Assembly (NCBI GenBank): GCA_032161045.1
Contig: JAVHTH010000008.1
Origin: Fervidibacter sinensis
GTDB taxonomy: Bacteria > Armatimonadota > Fervidibacteria > Fervidibacterales > Fervidibacteraceae
Direction: 5' to 3' (one strand)
DNA: 64,000 nt
Numbering within the stretch: the stretch's first letter is position 1; every line of letters starts with the position of its first letter. The notes under the pieces are model-generated. The model saw only the letters and a list, made by a program, of their open reading frames with translations. It was not told the DNA's origin and searched no databases. Made by a program: the position numbers and the translations under genes. Below are positions 47,162-56,500 of the stretch, in pieces.

Positions 47162-50100
47162 GCGTTATGATGGTTCTGAGTTCATGCTTGTTGGCTCAAC
47201 CGAAAGTGACCGTGCAAGGGAGTTTGAAAGGTTACTTTCTTTCCCCAGACGGCAATTTGTCTGTTTACGAAGTCCCTTTTTCCTTCCCTGAAAAACCTTC
47301 CTCTTCCGACCTTCCCAGACGACTGTTTCCCCTTTGGGCGGGTTATTACCTGCAAGCGGGGTTTTCGGCAACAGAAAAGCCCATTCAAAGCATCTGGTTG
47401 CTTTCTGGAAACGGAAGGCTTTTGTGGAGAAGACATTATCCTGAAGGCGTTACAGAAGGGACAATCCCTTACCAAGCGGATGGATGGGTCGGTGTCAAGG
47501 GGCAAGACGGGCTTTTTGTAAAGTTGTTAGTTCGTTTTGACGATGGCAGCGAGAAGGTTGTTCGCCCTCACTTTCCTGTCTACTTTGAGAAAGTTTTACC
47601 TTTGAAAGTTGACTGGTTGGATTTCGTTCGTATTGCTGAAGTAGCGAATTTGCTGAAGGAGAAGGGGAAAGAGATTTGGGAAGGTTTCAGTTTGGAAGGC
47701 ATTCCCTTTTTGCTTGAAGGTGGAGAAGGTCAATGGGTTTTGATCAATCATCCCAAGCCGCCGAAGGGGTTTGTCCGCTACAAGGGACCTTTGCCTAAAG
47801 TCCCGTTCAAGATGACGGTTTATGTGGGCGAAGCAATAGAGGCAAAGGCATGGCGGGAAGAAGCGACTGGACGGCTGCTAAAAGTTAACGGCGTTTGGAC
47901 AGCGACATTGCGTTACTTCCCAAACTGGTGGGTTTTAGAAGATCATGCACCAATTGGCTATACGGTCACCCGTGAACCCGATGCCGTTAGTCGTTTAGAG
48001 ACAATAGTCCATGAAGCCTTTCATGTTTGGTGGTTTCAAAGAGTGAGGGAACCGAAAACCGAAGGGAGAGGAACAAAGTCGCAGGCAATAGTTTTGAGGA
48101 TAGCAGAAGGAGAAAGTTTAGCACGGGCGTTAGAGGAAAAGGGTGAGTTGGAGAAGCGCCGTTGGACAAAAGCCTTTTTGGCACTGAGGCAGAAGAGACG
48201 GCAGGCTGAGGGAGTCAATTCAACGCAAGTCATGCATGAGCGTTGGAAGGAGATAACAGAAGGGGTTGCAACTTTTGTCAGTTGGAGAGCAATGGAGTTA
48301 GGGCAAAGTAAAGATTATCAGCCTATTGAAGAAATGGGAGCAGACAACAGTTTTTACGGCTATCAGGAATGGCACTCAAGAGAAAAGGTAGCAGAAATTG
48401 TCGCTGAAGCATTAAGACAGGAGATTGGAAGCGAGAGAAGCCCTTACGCATTGGGATTGGCCCAAACCCTTTTGCTCTCCCAATGGAGAATAAATTGGCA
48501 AAGTCAACTGGTAAAAGGGGAAAGTTTGGAAGAGGCACTGGCAAAAGTCTTGAAGGACACAAAAGTTCCTTCCAACCTATTAGCAGAGGTAGAATTGGCT
48601 GCTGAGAAGTTGTTCAGGCGTATTGAGATAAGTTTGCACCAGCATCCAGCAAGTATTAAACCGCCTGAACAAAAGGTTGCCATTTGGTTCCATTTTCCTG
48701 ACGCTATTGAGACGCTGAAATGGTTAAAGGAGAAGTTTGGTGAAGTATTGCCACCGATGAGGTTTCCCCTTTCGGGAATAAGTGTTAGGTCAACAACTTG
48801 GATTTGGTTAATGGTTGATGAATCTGCTAGAAGCGTCGGATTATTTTGGGATGCTAATAAGCAACTGATAATGCTCCATCAACCTAATAGGACGGTGACC
48901 TTGCAAGGGGATGGTTTAGAGGTTCAAGGAAACTTGCAAGTGAGTTGGGATATAAATGGGGTGCATGTGCGCCCTGATGAAAAGCCGCAAAAAGCAACAA
49001 AGGAAGGTGCATCAACGATGTTGCGCAGGAAGGCGTGGTATGCTGTCGTTTTGCCTGTGGCATTGCTGGCAGCAATTGCCAGCCGCGACACGAAGGCGCT
49101 GCAAGAGCAAGAAACCATCACGATCCAAGGCACCATCACAGGAGTGTTCCTTAATCCGGTCACTGGTCAATTTGAGAAAGAGACATTGCCCCTTCCGACC
49201 GATGTCTATCTAAGTGAAGAGGAAGAGTATCAACTGGATGTGACCATCGCTTCAGGAAGTTCCTCCCGTGCCACTAAGGCTTCGCAGACAACCTTTACCC
49301 TCTATCTTTCCCTTGGTTATTGCTTTGATGTGCCTAGAGAACCTTGTTCCTATCCTAAACGAACCATAGCCCTTAAGCTAACTCCAGATCGTCCTAAAAT
49401 TGGCGACAATGTGATTGAGGTGCAGATAAAGTGGGAAAACGGTGAACCTGTAGCGCTTGAATTAGTCGTGAAGGACGAGAAAGAAAACAAAGAACGTGGC
49501 AGGTTGGTTATTGGGCGCTTACCTGCTAAAGGGCAACTTCTGATCAAGGCTGTATTAGATGATGCAGAGGGAGAGAAACCTCAACCTTTAGGAGATGTCC
49601 GTGTTGACTTATGGTATCGCAATTCTAAAACACAATGGGTCAAAAAAACCGAAACTCCAGTCCAACTGGGAACCAATGGGGAACTTCTCCTCTGTCGACT
49701 TGCACCAGGACTTTGGCGGATTGTTGGTTATAAGGGTAAGCCAATTCCTGCTTGTCCTCAAGTAACTGAAGAGACTGAGGTAAAAAAGGATCAACCCAAT
49801 TTCGTTATTCTTTGGTTCTACCTCCACAAAGGCATCAAAGGGCGGGTTATGGAGCAGACAAGCGGCGGGCAAGTTCCTTTACCCGGAGCAAACGCTTTCC
49901 TCTACAAGGGCACAGACCAATTCTCTGGACCTTGGGAAAGCGGCAGCGATGGCTACTTCTTCATCCCTCCCTTCCCCATTGATGGCATCTTGGGACAATA
50001 TGGCAGTGGCATTTATACCGTGAAAGTTGTGCCTCCATCCCGTTCCATGATGAAACCTGAACCTTTGGAAGCGACAAAAGATGTCACTTTAACCAAGTGC

Positions 50101-50205
50101 GAGCGGACGAACCCGGGCGACCCTTGCCCCCGCTCCCTTACAATAGATATTGGGACTTTCGTCTTTACTTACAAGCCTGCCTATCCTGGTCCTGGCGGTC
50201 AATGA
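47128..50205 (+). CDS. Secreted gluzincin-type (HExxH) protein with fused second exported module, copy 1
   Basis: About 1025 aa. A signal peptide (WRWILIGSVMMVLSSCLLAQ) is followed by a short VTVQGSLKGYFLSP motif and a beta-rich region. A zincin site HEAFH lies near residue 295, and a second-ligand type TEGVATF has its Glu near residue 378. The same pair occurs at similar spacing in copy 2. This suggests a gluzincin metallopeptidase, not assignable to a named family. At residue 631 the frame passes through an internal ribosome-binding site, ATG and new signal peptide, then a carboxypeptidase-regulatory-like beta region and a C-terminal PGPGGQ. It could be two genes lacking a stop between them. 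Start ATG 47128; GTG 47125 is also possible. Confidence 0.7.
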   Translation: MEMVWRWILIGSVMMVLSSCLLAQPKVTVQGSLKGYFLSPDGNLSVYEVPFSFPEKPSSSDLPRRLFPLWAGYYLQAGFSATEKPIQSIWLLSGNGRLLWRRHYPEGVTEGTIPYQADGWVGVKGQDGLFVKLLVRFDDGSEKVVRPHFPVYFEKVLPLKVDWLDFVRIAEVANLLKEKGKEIWEGFSLEGIPFLLEGGEGQWVLINHPKPPKGFVRYKGPLPKVPFKMTVYVGEAIEAKAWREEATGRLLKVNGVWTATLRYFPNWWVLEDHAPIGYTVTREPDAVSRLETIVHEAFHVWWFQRVREPKTEGRGTKSQAIVLRIAEGESLARALEEKGELEKRRWTKAFLALRQKRRQAEGVNSTQVMHERWKEITEGVATFVSWRAMELGQSKDYQPIEEMGADNSFYGYQEWHSREKVAEIVAEALRQEIGSERSPYALGLAQTLLLSQWRINWQSQLVKGESLEEALAKVLKDTKVPSNLLAEVELAAEKLFRRIEISLHQHPASIKPPEQKVAIWFHFPDAIETLKWLKEKFGEVLPPMRFPLSGISVRSTTWIWLMVDESARSVGLFWDANKQLIMLHQPNRTVTLQGDGLEVQGNLQVSWDINGVHVRPDEKPQKATKEGASTMLRRKAWYAVVLPVALLAAIASRDTKALQEQETITIQGTITGVFLNPVTGQFEKETLPLPTDVYLSEEEEYQLDVTIASGSSSRATKASQTTFTLYLSLGYCFDVPREPCSYPKRTIALKLTPDRPKIGDNVIEVQIKWENGEPVALELVVKDEKENKERGRLVIGRLPAKGQLLIKAVLDDAEGEKPQPLGDVRVDLWYRNSKTQWVKKTETPVQLGTNGELLLCRLAPGLWRIVGYKGKPIPACPQVTEETEVKKDQPNFVILWFYLHKGIKGRVMEQTSGGQVPLPGANAFLYKGTDQFSGPWESGSDGYFFIPPFPIDGILGQYGSGIYTVKVVPPSRSMMKPEPLEATKDVTLTKCERTNPGDPCPRSLTIDIGTFVFTYKPAYPGPGGQ
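49018..50205 (+). CDS. Possible independently translated exported module inside copy 1
   Basis: ATG 49018 lies 9 bp after AAGGAAGGTG and begins MLRRKAWYAVVLPVALLAAIA, a typical signal peptide, followed by TITIQGTITGVFLNPVTGQF, the same motif found after the main signal peptide. The remaining approximately 370 residues have Ig-like/carboxypeptidase-regulatory-like segments (GRVMEQTSGGQVPLPGANAF, YKGTDQFSGPWESGSDGYF). It shares frame with the upstream peptidase, so it may be made separately, as a fusion, or both. Confidence 0.5.
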   Translation: MLRRKAWYAVVLPVALLAAIASRDTKALQEQETITIQGTITGVFLNPVTGQFEKETLPLPTDVYLSEEEEYQLDVTIASGSSSRATKASQTTFTLYLSLGYCFDVPREPCSYPKRTIALKLTPDRPKIGDNVIEVQIKWENGEPVALELVVKDEKENKERGRLVIGRLPAKGQLLIKAVLDDAEGEKPQPLGDVRVDLWYRNSKTQWVKKTETPVQLGTNGELLLCRLAPGLWRIVGYKGKPIPACPQVTEETEVKKDQPNFVILWFYLHKGIKGRVMEQTSGGQVPLPGANAFLYKGTDQFSGPWESGSDGYFFIPPFPIDGILGQYGSGIYTVKVVPPSRSMMKPEPLEATKDVTLTKCERTNPGDPCPRSLTIDIGTFVFTYKPAYPGPGGQ

Positions 50206-50225
50206 AGTTAGCGAAAATGAAGGAA

Positions 50226-50248
50226 GGGGCAGGTTTTGTGCCTGCCCC
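50226..50248. terminator. Hairpin GGGGCAGG/CCTGCCCC between gluzincin copy 1 and the glycosidase stub
   Basis: An 8-bp perfect stem with a 7-base loop sits 20 bp after the stop of copy 1 and just before the stop (on the minus strand) of the stub. No strong U-run follows, so it may act as a weak bidirectional terminator. Confidence 0.45.
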
Positions 50249-50254
50249 GATAAC

Positions 50255-50436
50255 TTACTGATGCTTCAATCGTAACCGATAAGCGAAAGTGCCAACTTGC
50301 GTTTGAAAAGTCACTTTGTTGTTACGCTGTGTGAAACTGACGCTACCGATAACCTTCACATTCTCATCCAATGCTTCAACCTCTACAATGTTCGTCACTT
50401 TGCTTAAAAGTTTGTCAAGGTGCAAGGGGAGGGAGA
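50255..50436 (-). pseudogene. C-terminal stub of a second glycosidase-like gene
   Basis: The last 55-60 codons on the minus strand (VEVEALDENVKVIGSVSFTQ, then NNKVTFQTQVGTFAYRLR) match the very C-terminus of the large protein at 53532-58286 (AVEAIDESGEVIGNVPFIQR, then DSEVIFQTRARVFGYRLR). Upstream of about 50436 the similarity ends and the duplicated leader of gluzincin copy 2 begins. It has no start or signal and is a remnant of a lost full-length copy. Confidence 0.75.
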
Positions 50437-50483
50437 GAGGATAGAGACTTAGACAGCAATGCAGGCACAAAACCTCATCTGCA

Positions 50484-50573
50484 AAACTGTCAAGGGTTGA
50501 TTTTTTTTGGTGTGTTATTAATGAAAGTGGGCAGGTGATGGAGATGGTGAGGCGATGGATTTTAATGGTTGGC
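50484..50573 (+). repeat. Duplicated leader of the second gluzincin gene
   Basis: Nearly identical to 47072-47161 apart from the T-tract length and a few substitutions; see that entry. The similarity continues through the signal-peptide codons. Confidence 0.8.
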
Positions 50574-53483
50574 ATTTTGAGCATCATGGCAGCATGGACA
50601 GTAGGGCAACCGAAAGTGACAGTTCAAGGGACACTCAAAGGCTATTTCCTGACACCAAAGGGGGAACTTGCCCGCCGTAGCATCACCTTGACCAGTTCTC
50701 CCGTCAATGAACCTTCAAAAGAGCAATTGCATCTGCTCTGGGCGGGCTATTACTTTGAAGGGCTCTTAGAAAGTGAGGAACCAGTCGTTGGAGTTCGCAT
50801 CTTTTTAGGCGATGTGCTCATTTACCCTCGCCGCTTTCCCAAGCCGACGACTAAAGTTGCACTTCCTGACCGGAAAATCCCTTTGTGTGTTCACCCTCGC
50901 TATGGCTTTCCTCCTGTTGTGGAAGTGGAATGGGGACAAGGACGAAGAAGTCGGATAGTAATGCAACCGATCGGCGTAAAAGTTCTTTCCCCACTGCCGC
51001 TGAAGATAGATTGGATTGACCTCATCAGGATTGACTTGGTGCGTCGGTTTCTTGAGAGAGAAGGTGACAACTTCTTTCTCAATTGGAGAGCGAGTGGGGT
51101 AACTTTTGTGTTACAAGGTGAAGACGATCAAGCCGTTTGGATCAATCCTCCTAAACCACCAAAGGGCACAAAGCGGTATAAAGGTCCATGCCCGTTGGAT
51201 GCACACATCTATGTTGGGAAACTGCCAAAAGTGTTAGAACCCGAAGGGGATGGACTGACTACAACGGTTTTTGGTTATCCTATCGTGGTTTTAAAGTATT
51301 GCCCTAATTGGTTCGGTCTGCCTGACCACCCGTCACTCCAGGGGCGTTGCGAGTTTTCAGCACTTATGCGTATCGGCACAATTTTGCACGAAACACTTCA
51401 CGCCACGATATTCCGCTTTCTCCCTCAACCTAACTATGAAGCGAAAGTCACGGTGCCTTGGCTATTAGGTGATTTTCCTCGCCTTTACACTCAAACATGG
51501 ACGCTTGTTCCAGAATGGATTATTCAGCAGAGAACAAGGTGCACAATTCAACAAACTTTTCAAAAATTCTTGGCAGTGAGAGCAGCCTTAAGGCAACAGG
51601 CAGTAGAAGCAATGGCTTACGCTGACGATCAAACCCTTAGTGAGGGATTAGCAAGTTATTTGAAGGAGTTAGCCTTGAAAAGGTTTCTTCAATCCCCTGA
51701 AGGGAAGATCTTGCGCCAATTAGACCCTTACTTCCCGCTTCAAGAAAATTACACGCCATCCTTCTTGCGTCCAGAAGTCCGTCTTTTCGCCTGGATGGAT
51801 CAATTGAATATTGACTGGCGCAAAGAAATACTCCGAAAGAAATCTTTAGCGGTGATTGATGATCTGCTGGGAAGTGTTGTGGGGAGAAAGGAATTGACCA
51901 AAGGCGAAAACTTACTCCAACAATGGCGAGCAATCCCAGACGAGGAACTTCAAAAAGCACAAGAATGGGGATGGGAGGAATTTCGGGCTTACTTGCGGGG
52001 AGAGCGTGTGGCTTTTTGGGTGCGAGTGGATTTTGCATCAACTGACGAGTACAAAAACCGACAGATGAAGGAAATCCTTAAGAAGACGCTGAGGGAGACA
52101 GCGAAGGAATGGAATTGGGTTCTCCCGATGGAACTGGCAGAGTTCAGTATTTATCGTCCTTGCTTGATAAGCCACCGCACTTTGAATCCTCCGTTGCTGG
52201 CTGAATTCGGCTTTTTCTTACGCCCCAATGAACCCATATGGGTTCGGTGGCATGGGCACGATTTAGAACTTAAAGCGGAGGGGGTGAGTCTGTATGTTCC
52301 TAATGCTCAAATTCGGATGAGCCAGCGGTGTGTGTGGCTGAAGGGCATACTACCTGTGTCTGACGATGAGAAATCCACACAATTTAAGGAGGTGCCAAAG
52401 ATGCGTAAGGCATGGATGTTATTTACACCATTAATGTTACTCATGCTTGCAAAAGTGGGATATGCTCAGCCTGAAGGGGTAACTGTCACAGCCACTATTA
52501 CGGGGCTTTTCTATAACGCTTTAACTGGGCAACAGCAATATCTAACACTGGATCTGGAAGAGCCAGCGAATAACCCGCCCGGTGACTGGCATACCATCGC
52601 AGGGGAAACTTATAAGTGGCACTTTTCTGTAACTGACACAGAAAGCCGCTTAGCAGAGTTAACCCTCTTGGACGAACAAGGGAATGTGTTGGTTCAAAAG
52701 ACGGCGGAGCCGCCAACTAACAAACTGGAGGCTATTGACGAGCGACCTGTTTCCTACTCCTGCCGTCCCGTTAAAGGTGCAGGATGGGAGATAGACATTA
52801 GACTTTTCCCACCTAAAATCCGCGTCCGAATTCGCAAAGGACACGAGGAAGTCCCTGTCCAATCTGGCAGGTTCATCGCTATTACTGTTGATTCGTCTGG
52901 AAATAGACTACCTTACACGACAGTTATCGTGGAAGGGGGCGGTGAAATTCGTGGGAGTGCTACCGATGAAAATGGGGAATGGTGGACTTATCTAACCCCT
53001 GGTGTTAACTACTCAGCAAAGGCAGGCGGAAGCGGGTTAGGCGCTCCGTCCCTTTGTTGGCGCGGTCCGTTCAAGTTCAAAGTGAGGGAACGGGAAGATT
53101 ACCGTATAATCTTCATGCTTTGGAGACACTATCCTATCTTCGGCAGGATCAGTTTCACTGGAGGTCCTAGCAACCCAAACTTGGTAACAGTTAAGGCAGT
53201 AAAGGGCGACCAAACCTTGACGGGTATGGTTAGTCCAACACCCAATCCTGATGGTTACTACGAGTTTGTGATACCAGGAGGTGGCGGTGCTCCAGAGGCA
53301 GGGACTTGGACAGTCATAGTGGAATACCCAAATGCTGAATCCATAACTCCATCATCAAAATCAGTTACTGTTCCCGCTGATTGTCCAGAGCCATCCCTTG
53401 AGCCTAAAGGAGCCCATAGTCCTGTAGATGCGGGTGTTTTCACGATTAAGTTGCGTTACCCTCGTGGTCCTGGCGGAAGTTAG
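50538..53483 (+). CDS. Secreted gluzincin-type (HExxH) protein with fused second exported module, copy 2
   Basis: Paralogue of the previous gene, about 981 aa. Signal peptide (RRWILMVGILSIMAAWTVGQ), then VTVQGTLKGYFLTP, a beta-rich domain, HETLH near residue 284 and SEGLASY with its Glu near residue 369. At residue 622 an excellent internal site AAGGAGGTG precedes ATG 52401 and another signal peptide. The C-terminal part contains a carboxypeptidase-regulatory-like Ig domain (GRISFTGGPSNPNLVTVKAV) and ends PRGPGGS, like PGPGGQ in copy 1. Overall identity to copy 1 is modest except near the start, so the duplication is not very recent. Peptidase activity is inferred only from the motifs. Confidence 0.7.
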   Translation: MEMVRRWILMVGILSIMAAWTVGQPKVTVQGTLKGYFLTPKGELARRSITLTSSPVNEPSKEQLHLLWAGYYFEGLLESEEPVVGVRIFLGDVLIYPRRFPKPTTKVALPDRKIPLCVHPRYGFPPVVEVEWGQGRRSRIVMQPIGVKVLSPLPLKIDWIDLIRIDLVRRFLEREGDNFFLNWRASGVTFVLQGEDDQAVWINPPKPPKGTKRYKGPCPLDAHIYVGKLPKVLEPEGDGLTTTVFGYPIVVLKYCPNWFGLPDHPSLQGRCEFSALMRIGTILHETLHATIFRFLPQPNYEAKVTVPWLLGDFPRLYTQTWTLVPEWIIQQRTRCTIQQTFQKFLAVRAALRQQAVEAMAYADDQTLSEGLASYLKELALKRFLQSPEGKILRQLDPYFPLQENYTPSFLRPEVRLFAWMDQLNIDWRKEILRKKSLAVIDDLLGSVVGRKELTKGENLLQQWRAIPDEELQKAQEWGWEEFRAYLRGERVAFWVRVDFASTDEYKNRQMKEILKKTLRETAKEWNWVLPMELAEFSIYRPCLISHRTLNPPLLAEFGFFLRPNEPIWVRWHGHDLELKAEGVSLYVPNAQIRMSQRCVWLKGILPVSDDEKSTQFKEVPKMRKAWMLFTPLMLLMLAKVGYAQPEGVTVTATITGLFYNALTGQQQYLTLDLEEPANNPPGDWHTIAGETYKWHFSVTDTESRLAELTLLDEQGNVLVQKTAEPPTNKLEAIDERPVSYSCRPVKGAGWEIDIRLFPPKIRVRIRKGHEEVPVQSGRFIAITVDSSGNRLPYTTVIVEGGGEIRGSATDENGEWWTYLTPGVNYSAKAGGSGLGAPSLCWRGPFKFKVREREDYRIIFMLWRHYPIFGRISFTGGPSNPNLVTVKAVKGDQTLTGMVSPTPNPDGYYEFVIPGGGGAPEAGTWTVIVEYPNAESITPSSKSVTVPADCPEPSLEPKGAHSPVDAGVFTIKLRYPRGPGGS
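52401..53483 (+). CDS. Possible independently translated exported module inside copy 2
   Basis: ATG 52401 is 6 bp after a near-perfect ribosome-binding site AAGGAGGTG and opens with the signal peptide MRKAWMLFTPLMLLMLAKVG (cut near GYAQ). VTVTATITGLFYNALTGQQ follows, the fourth occurrence of the short motif. The rest (about 335 aa) is beta-rich with glycine/proline turns and no catalytic motif. The quality of the start site argues that this was, or is, a separate gene. Confidence 0.55.
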   Translation: MRKAWMLFTPLMLLMLAKVGYAQPEGVTVTATITGLFYNALTGQQQYLTLDLEEPANNPPGDWHTIAGETYKWHFSVTDTESRLAELTLLDEQGNVLVQKTAEPPTNKLEAIDERPVSYSCRPVKGAGWEIDIRLFPPKIRVRIRKGHEEVPVQSGRFIAITVDSSGNRLPYTTVIVEGGGEIRGSATDENGEWWTYLTPGVNYSAKAGGSGLGAPSLCWRGPFKFKVREREDYRIIFMLWRHYPIFGRISFTGGPSNPNLVTVKAVKGDQTLTGMVSPTPNPDGYYEFVIPGGGGAPEAGTWTVIVEYPNAESITPSSKSVTVPADCPEPSLEPKGAHSPVDAGVFTIKLRYPRGPGGS

Positions 53484-53531
53484 TTTTAGGCACCGCTAAC
53501 AGGCAGGGCAGGAACTACCTGTCCCGCTCCC

Positions 53532-56500
53532 TTATCGTAACCGATAGCCAAATACCCTCGCCCTCGTCTGAAAAATCACTTCGCTGTCGCGTTGGATGAA
53601 GGGCACATTCCCAATGACTTCGCCACTTTCATCTATTGCTTCAACGGCGGAGATGCGCTTCATCTCTCCCAGAAATTTTTGCAATCGCAAGGTAACAATG
53701 AATGGCTCATGGTCAGGCAGTGGGGTAAGCGTCAGCGTCTTTCGGTCAAAGCGAAATGCCCCATCAGTGACAGCGAAGCCGAAGTCAACAGGTTTGCCTT
53801 GTATGTTCCAACGCTTAAGCCATTCGGGCATTTTTGTCAAGTTCGGGTTGAGTTCCAACTTTGAGCCTGTGATGTTGTTGCCTTCGCCTTCAAGCACCAA
53901 GTCGCCAGTAACTAACCGAAGCGTGTCGTCAACATCGCCCATTAGCCTCAACCGATAGCCTGTTTTCGGGTTCCACAAACCAATCCGAACTCCGTATCTG
54001 TCAGCACCCCATTGCTGTGGCACAGTCACCACAGTCTTCGTGACAATTTCGCCCTGCCATTGCGTGGTCGGAATATCGGGAGCGTGGTCACCTTGAAAGG
54101 CGATTTGTTCGCCTCGCTGCGATTTCGGGTTAGTGAAGTGGATGAATACATGGTGCGGTTCTTCAGTCGGTTTGTCCGCTTTCCACCGCAAAGTCAACTC
54201 AAACCTTCTGTTGCTAAGCCAACGAACTTCAACGCCAACCAATTGAATTGGTGTCCATCCGAACAGAACTTTCGTGCGGGCATTGCAGTAGGCATAGCGT
54301 TCTGAAAGCGCCCACTCGGCAATGACGCTTGAACCATCAGTTGTCGGCAATTTTTCAATCGCTGCTCGGACATTGCCAACTTGAGCATAGAAACCGAATG
54401 ACGGAAGCGTTCTGCCAACAATATGCCAATCCTGTTCGCTGCGATTGACCCAAACGGTTGCAAGTGTTGGGACGCGGGACGAGGGACGCGGGGCGAGTTG
54501 CCAAAGGACAATTTGGCGATGAATGTCGCCATCGGCAAAATCAACTGAAGCCATTTGAGCCAAAGCCAACGCTCGTCCAAGTTCAGCAAGCAGCCAATAC
54601 TTGCGAACAACCTGTGCACCGAAAGGTTCGCTGACCATTGCGGGATGTCCTGTTAAAACTTCGGTGCAAATGTAATCGTCGCTGTAGATGCCAGCAACCT
54701 CGTAAGGCAAGCCACCTTGGTAGCGGTTGGAGTAGCCCGCACCGTGCAAAGCAAATTTGTGGTGATGGGCGAAATCAAACCAAGGAATTCGCTCGGCGTC
54801 TTCGCATTGAACTCTCCAAACCGACCATTGTCCCGGTGGTGCTTTCGGGTCAACACGCAGATGGTTAGTCGTCGCACCGTCAAGCCAACCGATGAGCCAA
54901 TCACAACCACTTTCGCTTGTCTGTGGTGCTCCGCCCAAAATGTTGCGGATGAAATTGAAGGCTTCACCCCATCGTTTTTGCGTCTCAAGAATGCTGTGGA
55001 ATTCGCCGTCTTCGGTCCACCAATCAAACATGCCGATGCTGCTGAACACATCAACGAAGTAAGCCGTCGGCTTAATGTGCTTTGCGATGAGTTTCAAATT
55101 GCGTTCCATGAACGGAAAGAAAGCGTCGGGACGCCAGCGATAGGATTGCGCTTGACGCCATTCGTTAAACCAAGCACGAACTGGGTTGCCATCGGGCGTA
55201 AAGCAAATGTGCCGATAGGAGTAACCTTCGGCATCTGGATAAAAGTCAATGTAATTGTCATGCGGTGCGAACAAGACGCCGAAACGGTTGCAAACTTCCA
55301 CCATCTTGACAAAATCTTCCAAAGTGCCGAACTGCGGGTTTGGCGGGAAGATATCGGGAAGCCTGTAATCGTAGCCCCACCGCTGCCAGTTGTGGTAGAT
55401 GACAAGGGCATCGGTGCAGCCATATTTGAAGGCTTTTTCAAGTTGCTCAGCAACCCATGCGTAACGCCAACCACCCCAAAGGTCAAAGACAAATCGTCCC
55501 GCTAATTTCGCCAAAGTCGGCGCTGGCTTGTAAGGGTCAATTTCTCGGTAGCGATTCGCTGCTTGCCAGACATTGTTGGAACTTGTCGCAATGGTGAAAG
55601 TTACATCCATGTGAGCGTGGATGCTATAGTGGCGCGTTGCAGGTTGGCATTCAAAGAAATCGGGCGGATTATCAACTCCGACAACCGCACTGATACCGTT
55701 AGCAAAATCAATGCCTGCGTGGCGGGTTGAAAGGAAGTGACCATCGGCATACAATCGGAAGGTTCTCGGACGAACAATGACATTGCCGTGACCAATGTAA
55801 ATTCGTTCTGCTTGTTCGCTCCACGAACGCAGTGAACAATCGGTAATGCGCAAAGGTTGGTGTTTGTCTTGCGGCGCGGTTGTGCTCAATTGCCAACGAA
55901 CTTTAAGCGTTCCGCCTTCCGACCAAGCGAGCATCGTGAGCGTGTAAGGGACACCGTTGCGTTCCATTCGGTGCGTCGCAATTAAACGGTTGCCTTCAAC
56001 TTTTTCGCTTCTGCTCAGAAGCACCGATGGGCTTCTCCAATCGCTCAAGTTGTCGCCCAAAACTCGGACATCAAAGCCGTCAAAGAACAACTCGCGATCA
56101 GCGAACACGATTGTGCCCAACGCATCCCACCAACCGTTTTGTGAAGGCTGTTGGAGTGCGTAAGCGAAAAACTCGCCATCGTGTAGGACAACCCAAACTG
56201 CAGGTTGAGTGCCAACGGGCTTGACAAAAAGCGAGAGCGGTTTTTGCTTCGGTGAAACTTTGATACGCTTGAGTAACTGCATCGCTATCTCATTGGCTCG
56301 TTTGAATTCATCGGTGGTTTGGGCAATTGGTGCGATAAGTTGGAGCGCAATCAATTGCTTGCGGGTTTGAAAGTCTTTGGGCAATAGTCCCCACTTTTCC
56401 GCAACTTGAACCATTTGCCATCGGACGAGTGCCATTAATCGCAATCGTTCATCCACTTTTGCTTCAGCGCGTTCCGTAAGCGGGACTCGCCCCGCAATCA

